Source of the DNA: Lumbricus terrestris
Taxonomy: Eukaryota; Annelida; Clitellata; Crassiclitellata; Lumbricidae
Direction: 5' to 3'
Length of the DNA: 64,000 bases
Assembly: GCA_949752735.1 (NCBI GenBank)
Contig: OX457036.1
Coordinates: 92,183,368 to 92,247,367 of the forward strand
Made by a program: the position numbers and the translations under genes. Under the pieces are notes generated by a model, which was not told the origin of the DNA, did not search any database, and saw only the letters and a program-made list of their open reading frames with translations. This document shows, piece by piece, positions 44,478 to 55,200 of this stretch; position 1 is the first letter of the stretch, and each line of letters begins with the position of its first letter.

Positions 44478-44820
44478 CGTGTCTCAAAAAAAACTGTGCA
44501 TAATTGTTTTTGTCAGAACCTCGTCAAATTTCCACCAATCTTAAAAACTTTTGGTAGGTAGATGGCAAAGTGGCTGAAATGTTATGCTATATATAAATTT
44601 TCCACCTCACCTGATTCACATCACCGCACTACCTTGTTAAACACAGATGTACCAATTTTTCATATAACGGCGTCTCGAAGCCTGGCTGCACTGAAGTCCA
44701 TTACATCGAACCGGATGTCAAAGTGAATGGGGCATAGGCCTACTATCACGTATGTCTGACGGTATCTTCTTGCCCAGAAGATACCGTCAGACATACGCCG
44801 GATATCCCAGGGCGAGTTTA
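44478..44820 (+). pseudogene. Mariner-like fragment, 3'-truncated, with perfect hairpin
   Basis: The left terminus acaccgtgtctcaaaaaaaa resembles mariner ends, and a short transposase trace ('PDVKVNG.YYH') precedes a perfect 22-bp inverted repeat at 44749-44797. No right end found. Confidence 0.5.
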
Positions 44821-45965
44821 TTGTAATTTAAACAGGATGGCGCCCCGACTCATCAAGCGCGCGACACTTAACCTCACCTAAAACTCTCATGCAAAATAAT
44901 ATGGGTGTAACATAAAGCTTACTCCTTTTGCCTGCAATTAGTTTGCAGAATATGTGGATTCATTTAACTCATAAGTAGACTTGTAATCTAGACCTGCTGG
45001 TCAAATGATGATGTGCACGAAGCTGTATAATTATTTTGAACTGGGTGGAACCCAACACATGCTATTAACTGAATATACAGGGTGGCTCAAAAAAAGTACC
45101 ACCGGGGAAAATGCGATATCTTCGCAGCCGATTGAGCTTTTTCTGTGAAAATTTCGCAATTTGCAGGGGAATGAATTTCCAATAATCCCTGAAAGTTTCA
45201 TTTGAAACTTTTCATGTTTGCAAAAGTTACAGCTGTTTAAACTTTCAATTTCTTTTTTCAATTATCCGGAGAATCATGCTCCAATATATGTGATTTCATT
45301 AAGGTTTTTTGCAAATTACAACACATAAATTGATGATGATGTCATACGACATCACTATGAGCTGTAAAGAAGCTGTTTATGAAGCAAACTGTTGGTATTT
45401 GGTGATATTTTATAGATTAAGGTCTCATTTCGTGAATCCAGTAGGCCTACTGAACGTCATGGGCAAAGTTTCTGCGCATGATAAAATGGGAACTCGGACG
45501 TTGCGTGAACAGAGAATGGGACATCGCGTAATCGTAGCAAAATACCAAGTGTACAGTGGAGCCTGAGCACATTGAAGGCTATCTGTAAACGTCTTTATGT
45601 AACAAAGATCAGATGTCGGAAGAGAGGCAGAAAGTGGTCGTTTGGTCTGACGGAAAAAACGCGATTTTCACGATATTCTCTTGGTAATCGAAAGGGTCAA
45701 GTGCAAAGCACATCATGGTTTCGACATCAGATATGCTGGCGTGTGTTACGGTTGCAAGAAAAGACTGCATTTAATCCCATTCAGTTGGTTAGATGTCAAA
45801 CTCATCGTTGAACTCTCTTACCCCGACTCATTGAAGACCAGGTATGCTGTAACATCTGGTTTTATTTTCCAGCAGGACGGTGTGCCTGATTGCTCGCACG
45901 GCAAGGTTGATTATGATGGCGCTACCTTATTGCCATCAACTGAAGAAAATGTATTGTCAAAGATG

Positions 45966-47813
45966 TAGGGCTGCCAACCGTCCCGGATTCGCCGGGACAG
46001 TCCCGGAATCGACCCTGTGCGTCCCGTGTCCCGGATTGATCTCAAATTGTCCCGGAATTTGGTCCAGAGATCCACTTATCATAATTATTGTTCCTGTTAA
46101 TTTTTTCTTACTAAACTCAGCCATTTGTACGATAATTTTTACGTTCTGCTCTCTATCAGACCTATACATTATATTGTTGGCTGCACATCGGGAGTAAAAG
46201 TCTTCAAAAACTTGACAAATCAATGACACTCGGTTTTCGGTTTAGCATATTGTGTCCAGTTTTATTGCTTTTTTGCGAGAGAGCGTTCAGCATTTTGAAC
46301 GATCTGTTGTCTAATAATCGTGCTCTTAGCACCGAGAGTTCACCGACCTTATTAAAGCACAACTGTTGGCATGCTATGTGCTGATATCTGCGATTTTGTG
46401 CCCAGTGTTCTGAAACTGCTTAACGCACATAAGAAGGCCATGTAATATATTAACCCTCGGGCTACCAAGGGGTTGCCACCCCCTCCCTAGGTTTTTCGCA
46501 AATCAAACGCGTTCCGTCTGGAATAAAATTTTGAAGAAATTGGTAGCTGTAGAGGATTCATTGGGACACATTTTGAGCTAAATTTTTTGATGATGCCCCC
46601 TACCGTTCAAAAGTTACACCCGATATACCCAGGGTACCAGAGGGTGGATACCACCCCCCCTAGAATATCGTCTGTAACTTTTCCGCCCCTTAATATTAAG
46701 AGACACAAATTATACCATTCTATAGAGGGAATGTGGGGCTACATTTCCATGCTCATTGAGTTGTCTTATGACAACCGAAAGTGCTCAAAATAAATTAAAA
46801 TATATATAAAGGTGTTTTATTTTCATGAAACTGTCATGTTTTTTCTATTATAACTTATCCATAATTTATTTTTTAATAGAAATAAATTATGCCATTCTGT
46901 AGAGGGCATTTAGGGCTATTTTGTAATACTAAATAATTTGTCTTTTGATGACCGGAAGTGCTCAAAATAAATTAAAATGTATAAAAATGTTGTTTTTTTT
47001 GCAACGCGAACCGATATGTGTGCGTAAACGTTTTTCAGCGGCTAAAACATGTTTTTTTGTTTTGATTTAACATAAAAAAGAATTATTACTAGTTTTTATA
47101 GTTGAATATTGGATTTTATTATATGTAAACTACTTTTTATATATAAATCATGTATAAAACACACAGAATCTAATACATTCCCTATGCGTAAGTATACATT
47201 TTGTGGAATCGATGGGTACCCGTGGTAAAAAATTCATAATTTCGAGGTGCCTTCATATTTTCTAAATCTAAATATACCATTTTGTGCAGAAATGAATGCT
47301 GAATCAAATGGTGTATTACAAGTTATGATATCTCAAACCAAACCCAAAATCCACGGGGGGGGGTGGTAACCACCCCCCTTTGGTAGTCAGTGTTACAAAA
47401 AAAGCTTGGTAGCCTGAGGGTTAAGTATAGGCCCTAAGTTTAATATAAATTCTGCTCTACGGTCGCAGACCTATGACCCTACGATACTTATGAACTTCCC
47501 TCAATTTGGGCTCATAAGTGTTACTCTGATGAGCCTAGGTGACTGGAGTTTGAAATGCTTCTTCTTGAGGTTGATTCTTGTCTTAAATTTGAGGTTTATT
47601 CTTGTCTTAAATTTAAGCTAGAAAATGATGTCTTTTGATGATTTGTCTCAAATTATTAAGGACTTTTTTTAGTAGATTGTAGATGTAGCCCATATTCTGG
47701 GCTGACACAACTTTTGTTACATTATGCGCTTTTGTGGATTGTGTAAATTGGTAATGGCACATCGAGTGGCTGAAGGCGTCCCGGAATGGCAAAATCAAAA
47801 GTTGGCAGCCCTT
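45966..47813. mobile_element. hAT-like element with exact 8-bp duplication inside the mariner
   Basis: Left TAGGGCTGCCAAC, right GTTGGCAGCCCTT. The flanks are identical CAAAGATG at 45958-45965 and 47814-47821, and the uninterrupted mariner copy has this octamer once. It carries no transposase that I recognise and is itself interrupted at 46454-47420. Confidence 0.85.
46454..47420. mobile_element. piggyBac-like element with TTAA duplication inside the hAT element
   Basis: Ends CCCTCGGGCTACCAA and TTGGTAGCCTGAGGG are flanked by TTAA at 46450-46453 and 47421-47424, the hallmark of piggyBac insertion. The subterminal segments 'ggttgccaccccct' and 'gggtggtaaccacccccc' are also inverted-like. No transposase gene. 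Confidence 0.8.
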
Positions 47814-48513
47814 CAAAGATGACTAACAAACTCGCCAGACCTTAGCCCTCTTGCTTAACACGTCTGGGGAGCTATGCTGGAACGCTGCAAGACATTTCAT
47901 CCCAAGTTGGAGGACATTTGCTAGCTGAAGGGAGTCTTGCTTCCAATGTGGGATCAGTTGCCACAGGGTCCGATCAACAAGGCCAAACTGAGCTTCACAA
48001 AAAGAATTCGAGCTTGTGTTAAGACAGGGAGTGAACACTCTCATTATAGGCCTACCTTACAATAAACTGCAAAACGGAATTCTGAGATCGTAGTGAAAAG
48101 TGATATCATTTGACATGGAAATCTACAAGTGACGTACGTTTTCCGCGGAAATTTGAAAAAACGAAATTGAAAGTTTAAACAGCTGTAACTTTTTTAGACA
48201 TGAGAAGTTTTAAATGAAACTTTCAGGGGTTGTTGGAAATTCATTCCCCTACAAATCGGGAAATTTTCGCAGGAAAAGTGCAATCGGTTGCGAAGATATC
48301 GCATTTTCCCCGGTGGTACATTTTTTTTAGCCACCCTGTACATGGCTATATCAAAATGATTTCCCGATTTTTAAGTTCAAATCAAGTCAAATCAAAATCA
48401 GTTTATTCTGAGAAAAGCAACAAACAAACAAAGAACCAGGGCAGACAACAAAGGAAAGACTGGTAGGCTACAATGAAAAAATTGATGTTCATAGGACGCC
48501 CTGATTATATATA

Positions 48514-49912
48514 CAGGGTGGCTCAAAAAAAAACGTACCACCGGGGAAAATGCGATATCTTCGCCGCCGATTGAACTTTTTCTGCGAAAATATCCCAATT
48601 TGTAGGAGAATGAATTTCCAACAATCCCTGAAAGTTTCATTTGAAACTTTTCATGTTTGCAAAAGTTACAGCTGTTCAAACTTAAAATTTCGTTTTTTCA
48701 AATATCCGCGGAAAATTTACGTCACTTGTAGATTTCCATGTCATATGATATCACTTTTCCCTACGACCTCAGCATTCGGTTTTGCAGTTTATTGTAAGGT
48801 ATAATGAGAGTGTCCACTCTCTGCCTTAACACAAGCTCAAATTCTTTTTGTGAAGCTTAGTATGGCCTTGTTGGTCGGGTCCTGCGGCAACTGACCCCAC
48901 ATTAGCAGCAAGACTTGCTTCAGCTGGCCAATGTTCTCCAACTTGGGGTTAAATGTCTTGCAGCGTTCCAGCATAGCTCCCCAGACGTGATAATCAAGAG
49001 GGCTGAGGTCGAGTTTGTTAGTCATCTTTGCCAATGCATTTACTTCAGTTGATGTCAATAAGGTAGCGCCATCATAATCAACCTTGCCGTGCGAGCAAGC
49101 AGACGCACTGTCCTGCTGGAAAATAAAACCAGATGTTAGAGCATACCTGGTCTTCAATGAGTCTGGGTAAGCGAGTTCAATGATGAGTTTGACATCTAAC
49201 CTACTGAATGGGATTAATTGCAGTCTTTTCTTGCAGCCGCAACACACGCCGGCATATCTGATGCCGAAACCACGATTTGCTTTGCAAACTTGACCTTTCG
49301 ATTACCAAGCGAATTTCGTGAAAATCGCGCTTTTTCCGTCAGATCAAGCGACCACTTCCTGCCTCTCTTCTGACATCTGATCTTCGTTACATAAACACGT
49401 TTGCAGATAGTCTTCAATGTGCTCAGGCTCCACTTTTCACTGGGTATTTTGCTATGATCACGCGATGTCTCAGTCTCTGTTCATGCAAAGTCCGAGTTCC
49501 CATTTTATCTTTTGCAGAAACTTTGCCCATGACGTTCATTGTTTGGGTTCACCAATTGAGACCTTAATCTATAAAATATCACCAAATACCAGCAGATTGC
49601 TTCATAAACAGCTTCTTTACAGCTCATAGTGAGGTCGTATGACATCATCATCAATGTGTGTGTGTTGTAATTTGCCAAACATCCTAATGAAATCACTTGT
49701 ATTGGAGCATGATTCTCCGGATAATTGAAAAAACGAAATTTTAAGTTTGAACAGCTGTAACTTTTGCAAACATGAAAAGTTTCAAATGAAACTTTCAGGG
49801 ATTGTTGTATATTCATTCCCCTTCAAATTGTGAAATTTTCGCAGAAAAACCCCAATCGGCTGCGAAGATATCGCATTTTCCCCGGTGGTACGTTTTTTTT
49901 GGAGCCACCCTG
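48514..49912 (-). mobile_element. Mariner-like element (CAGGGTGGCTC ends), uninterrupted copy
   Basis: TA-flanked inverted ends (48512 and 49913) with ~200-bp terminal similarity to the 45078 copy. On the reverse strand the transposase is in three frames (49816-49505, 49417-49214, 49247-48837). Confidence 0.85.
48837..49816 (-). pseudogene. Mariner-like transposase remnant
   Basis: On the reverse strand: GRKWSLDLTEKARFS, SGFIFQQDSASACSHGKVD and LDLSPLDYHVWGAMLERCK. The QQD Asp and the LSPLD Asp are recognisable, but frameshifts near 49230 and 49500 break the frame. Confidence 0.75.
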
Positions 49913-49920
49913 TATATATA

Positions 49921-50900
49921 CATGGTGGGCCAAAAAAGTAATACCCTACGACTTTTTGTCAATATCTTGGCCAAAAATAGGAATTTTGAAATCCAGTTTT
50001 ACGGGCATGAAGGTAATTCATATCTACGTACAATAGCCAAATTTCATCGCCATATATGAAACAGAACAAAAGTTATATCACTTTTAGTGAGGCCACCCAC
50101 CGTTTTTTGACGATTCAAAAACGCGACGCAACAAAAAGCAACAAAAAACGAATTTAATTATTCTGGCCAATATCTTGGCCGGAAGTAAGAATTTCGAAAT
50201 GAAATTTTACAGGTTTCAAGACAATTCATATCTACACATGATGGCCAGATTTCATCAAAATATTTCATACAGAATAAAAGTTATGGCACTTTTAAGAAGG
50301 CCACCCACCGTTTTTTGACGATTCAAAGACGTAACGCAGCAAAAAGTAGCAAAAACACGATTTTATTAAGTCTCATCTCAAATAATTGTTATCAAACTGA
50401 TTTTGATAATGCCAGATGATCATTACTATTACTATTTAAAAAAAGGAACAGGGTACCAGCGTAGCTGCACGTCACTGAGAAGTCACTTGGTAAAATGACA
50501 ATCAAATTGGTAAATAAGAAATCTCTCAGATTAACCAACAAATACATCAAGAACTTTGCAAAGAGACTTAAAAGTAGTTTTGGCACTGGTGGTGGGAACA
50601 TTGAACACAAGTTGTGAATCACTATCAAGTTCAGTTCCAAACAGTTATTTGAGATATGACTTGATAAAATCACGTTTTTGTTACTTGTTGTTGCGTTAAG
50701 TTTTTGAATCGTCAAAAACGGTGGGTGGCCTCACTAAAAGGGATATAACTTTTGTTCGGTTTGAAATATTTTGTTGAAATTTGACCATTGTACGTAAATA
50801 TGAATTGCCTTTAAGACTGTAAAGTTTCATTTAAAAATTCATAAGTTTGGCCAAGATATGGGCTAAAAACCATAGGAAATTATTTTTTTGGCCCACCCTG
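49921..50900. mobile_element. Palindromic modular MITE (GGTGGGCCAAAAAA ends), copy 2
   Basis: Ends catggtgggccaaaaaa and ttttttggcccaccctg, TA on both sides (49919; 50901). It has the same ~160-bp modules as 27979-29150, with module orientation switching in the middle. It sits 8 bp from the neighbouring mariner end, both in TATATA sequence. Confidence 0.8.
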
Positions 50901-50902
50901 TA

Positions 50903-51191
50903 TATGCACAGTGAATCCTCAGAAAGGGTTATCCAGAAAGGGACAGGTCTCGCTAACCTGGGTAACCCAGAAACGAAAATTGAAAATCACGATGGCGAGG
51001 CTAGATGGGCTCTTATGCCCATCTATCATTAGAGGGGGCATATAAATTCCTGAAGTCTTAAAATTTCCCTCTGGCACAAGTTGGATCAGGCTATACTTAC
51101 TCCACCCCCAACCCCCCCGGTGGCAAGCCCTCATTAAGGAGGGGGAAACCACATTGATAGCAGTCTGCTTCCATCTCCCCATGGCGTATAT
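50903..51191. other. Intergenic sequence, nothing recognised
   Basis: It contains an imperfect inverted pair 'gatgggctcttatgcccatc' but no clear element. Confidence 0.4.
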
Positions 51192-51650
51192 TGTTGGGTT
51201 CAATGGCCGTCTACGGGGTATGATTAATAGAATAAGGTCCCAATTTGGATGAAATAAACATAGATTTATTCAGAAGCGAGCATTATATACAGCGTAATAA
51301 ACAAAACGTTACCGTCTAGTAGATACGAAGTCGAACAGACCATAGAACTCAGTACGAACGACAGCACGGCAGACAAGGCTAACGGAGCCAAGGAAGACGG
51401 ATGAACGGCCAGACCGCCAACAGGGCGAGACGGCGACGTAGAAGAAGGAACTCGCAGGTTAACTCGCATGACCACGAGGAAGAACCACCGCCAAACCGCT
51501 CAACACGAGACAGGAACCACGCTCACCACACACCACAACGGAAGGGACCCTATGCACGACCGCAGGCCCTTAAATAGGCAAGGCCCTCCCACGCACCAAG
51601 TAAGAGAGAGTACGGAAGAGAAGACGGGCCGTAGACATCTAATGGCTACA
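51192..51650 (-). repeat. 3' LTR
   Basis: 459 bp, TG...CA termini. Differs from the 5' LTR at three visible sites (near 51250 and 51446-51450). ORFs within it are not meaningful. Confidence 0.95.
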
Positions 51651-52292
51651 TATCCCCCTCCCAAAAGCTTGAGGAGTCCTGAGGGGACGACGAAATAGAA
51701 CAGCAAATGCTACGCCTACCAGTCCACAACAGAAAGAATTGCCAAGTACTATATCATTACAAGTTAACGTACTAAGCAATTCATCGCACAATGCATCGCA
51801 ACAACTAACGCAGCACAACACTACACTAAACTACTGCATCATCATAAACAATCAAACTGAGAGTTCATATAATGCAAAGCTAAATACAGAGTTCGAATCA
51901 TATAAACCTGAAAAGCAAGAAAAAATTTGGACACACGCTGTGTATCAAAAATGAACCAAAAAGTATCGTTGGCCAAAGCCAAATAAGACTAACGCTAACA
52001 GAGTTAACCCCCTGAGCTCATCACAGAACCGAGTCAACAAACAAGAACCCCCAACTCTTGAACAGTTCCGGAACAAGACTTTGAAGATTTTCACACTTTT
52101 TCTGGAAAGTGACTGACAGCCGCTCGCATGACACCCACTGAAGTGTTCATACAAGAATTTCCATTTCTCTGACGATGACACATGACTGACACAGAACGTA
52201 ACAGAGAGTGTCTCTGTCACGCTCGAGGACGTTGAGGACAGAATCCCTGCCGAGACCCCAATTGACAAGGCCTCAACAGGATTCCAACCACG
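51651..52292 (-). other. 3' untranslated region of the LTR element
   Basis: Between the gag-pol stop and the 3' LTR. A 107-codon open frame (52268-51945) starts 24 bp after the stop, but I see no envelope-like signal, membrane helix or known motif. Ends in a polypurine tract. Confidence 0.6.
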
Positions 52293-55200
52293 TTACTGCG
52301 ACGGACGGCTGAGAATGTCTGGCAGAACATTTAACTTGCCAGGCCGATGTCGAATGTCGAGATTGTATTGTTCCAGTTCCAGACTCCATCGCAGAAGTTT
52401 CATATTTTTATTGGCCATCTGATGTATGAATTGCAGAGGCTTATGGTCCGTGTATACCAGTACGAGTGCCGACCCGAAGTACACACTGAAGGCCCGCAGC
52501 GCGACCATCAGAGCCAACGCCTTCTTTTCGATCGTCGAGTATCGGACTTCATGCGTCAGAAGCTTCCGGCTGATGTAGCAGATCGGATGTTCCAAGTCCT
52601 CGTGCATCTGAAACAAGCAGGCTCCCACACAGAATTGAGATGCGTCAACACCAACACAAAACTGTTTAGAAAAGTCAGGAGGTCTAAGAATAGGTCGAGA
52701 AGCAAGACGAGATTTCAAATCAACAAAGGCATTCTCTGCTTCCTCATTCCATCTAAAAGGAATTCCTTTCTTCGTTAACGCCGTAAGCGGCAAAGCAATG
52801 TCAGAGTAGTGAGGCAAATACCGCTTATAGTAACCCGCAAGACCAAGAAACGATTGCACCTGTTTCTTATTACCAGGTCTGGGAAAACGTAAGACAGCCT
52901 CCACCTTCTTTACCCGTGGCTGTACACCATCCACTCCAATGTGGTGACCCAAAAAATCCACTTCCGCATTTGCAAAGACACATTTAGCCAAGTTCAAAGT
53001 CAAACATGCATCCGCAATCCTACTCAACACCTTACGCAAGTGTATCAAATGATCAGACCATTCCAAACTGAAAATGATTATATCGTCCAGATACGCATCA
53101 CAAAAATCATCCAATCCATTCAAAACTTTCGTAATCAACCTTGAAAATGATGCAGGCGCATTTTTCAATCCGAAGCTCATGAATTTCCACTGGTAATGAC
53201 CCCTCGGGGTTACAAAAGCAGTCAACGGGACTGAATCAGGATGCATTGGAATCTGCCAATATCCTTTGGTCATATCCAATTTTGTCAAAAAGCGGGATTT
53301 TCCCAGTCGATCAATTAAGACCTCCACCCGGGGCATCGGAAATGGCTCCGCTACGGACAGACCGTTCAGTTTCCTGAAATCCGAACATAAGCGATCCGTA
53401 CCGTCTGGCTTAGGAACCATGACAATCGGAGCCGCCCAAGGACTCTCAGATTCCTCTATGATCCCCGCCTTCAACAACTGTTCCACCTCTTTCTCCACCT
53501 TAGCCATCCGCTCAGGATTCAATCTATAAGGGGTTTGTCGAACAGGACGAGCACCTTCGACCAATTCAATTCGATGTGACACCATATCAGTTTTACCCGG
53601 TAACGTACTAAACACATGTGCAAAGTCATGCAAAACATCACGTAATTCATCACGACATTCAGCAGACACATCACATTGTAAGACTTTATCCTCCAAAGTC
53701 AACTCAGTCACCTTCACATCCGTATTCACCAACAACACAGAAGCAACCACATCATCGTTCGGTACATCATGCAACACATCCGCACGATCCACATACCGCT
53801 TCATAAGATTCACATGTACCACGCGTTCTGTTTTCCTTCTATCCGGTGTACATACCAAATAGTCAACCGGACCAAGCCGACGCAACACCACATAAGGTCC
53901 ACAATATTTGGCCTGTAAAGGTTTACCCACCAACGGAATCAACAAAAGGACTTTCTCGCCTTCTTCAAAAGTGACAGCCCTCGAATGCTTATCATACAGT
54001 TGCTTTGACTTAGCCTTAGCAACAACAGCATTTTCACCAGCCATGTGCAACCCAACACGCATACGCTCACGCAATTGTAAGACATATTCAATCACATTCT
54101 TTCCAGACACTTCGTTCACAATATCTTTTGACAACCATGCCTCTTTCATCAACTGAAGCATACCTCGAACATCCCTACCATACATCAAGTCAAAAGCAGA
54201 AAACCCAGTACTCTGTACAGGAACTTCTCTATATGCAAACAACACCCAAGGGAGCATGGTATCCCACGAACCCGGATATGTTTCAGCCAACGCCTTCAAC
54301 ATATCTTTCATAGTACGATGGAAGCGTTCACACGAAGCATTCGTCTGTGGTCTATAAGGACTAGTCTTCAATTGTAGAATACCACATTCATGCACAAACA
54401 CTTGCATCAAATCAGACATGAATTCACTTCCACAATCAGAAAGAATTTCTTTCGGAAAACCGAACATCGTAAACACTTCACACAAACATTTCGCAACATC
54501 CTGTGCCGTATGGGTCTTCAAAGGAAAAGCAAATGGGAAATGCGATGCCAAATCAATCACCGTAAGTATAAATCTGTTACCCGTTAAGGCACAAACACTT
54601 AGGAGACCAACGATATCCATGGCGAGACGTTCAAACACTTCTTGCATAACAGGCACACTGACCATAGGCGCTCTATAATTCCTTGAACCTTTACCCAACC
54701 TCTGACAAACATCACATGAACGACAGTACTCACGTACATCCTTATTCACAAGTGGCCACCAGAAATGTTTTAACAGTCTGTCCAATGTCTTCTGTGTTCC
54801 CAGATGACCCGAAGCTGGTATATCATGTGCAACATGCAACATCTTCCTTCTCAATTGGCGTGGAACCACAATTTGTGACACACCCATACCGAATGGAGTT
54901 AATTTATCGTCCCACCGACGCACCAACACACCTTCAACCAATGCATACGGTTGTACACTGTCATCGCCTGTCGATTTATTTTCCGCCAGCGCAAACAATG
55001 GAACCAAATCTGGACAATTTCTTTGCCTCATTATAAATTCAGATCTCGGAACACAGATCTCTGTCCAGTCTTCGTCAATACTTTCAGTCTGTGCAAATAA
55101 AGCTGCTAAATCACCGGGCTCTAAAAGCGCTGGGTCATTTGACACACCCAATAAATCACCTGTCATTAATGCCTGATCGACCGACTCTGCACTATGACCC

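Larger units (their letters stand above)
45309..48040 (+). pseudogene. Mariner-like transposase remnant split by hAT insertion
   Basis: Frames in order: EQRMGHRVIVAKYQ, KRLYVTKIRCRKRGRKW, FIFQQDGVPD, then after the insertion SPDLSPL-like residues with a stop. At least two frameshifts plus the insertion make it non-functional. Confidence 0.7.
45078..48338 (+). mobile_element. Mariner-like element (CAGGGTGGCTC ends), interrupted copy
   Basis: Inverted ends cagggtggctcaaaaaaa and ttttagccaccctg, each flanked by TA (45076; 48339). The second copy at 48514-49912 is uninterrupted and shows that 45966-47813 is an insertion. The transposase is broken: pieces at 45309-45965 include GFIFQQDGVPDCSHGKVD, where the second catalytic Asp (QQD) is intact, and the rest resumes after 47822. 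Confidence 0.85.

Noticed and set aside
51945..52268. 107-residue frame just after the pol stop as a possible envelope or accessory gene
   Set aside because: No signal peptide, membrane helix or recognisable motif. It is short enough to arise by chance. Described as UTR instead.
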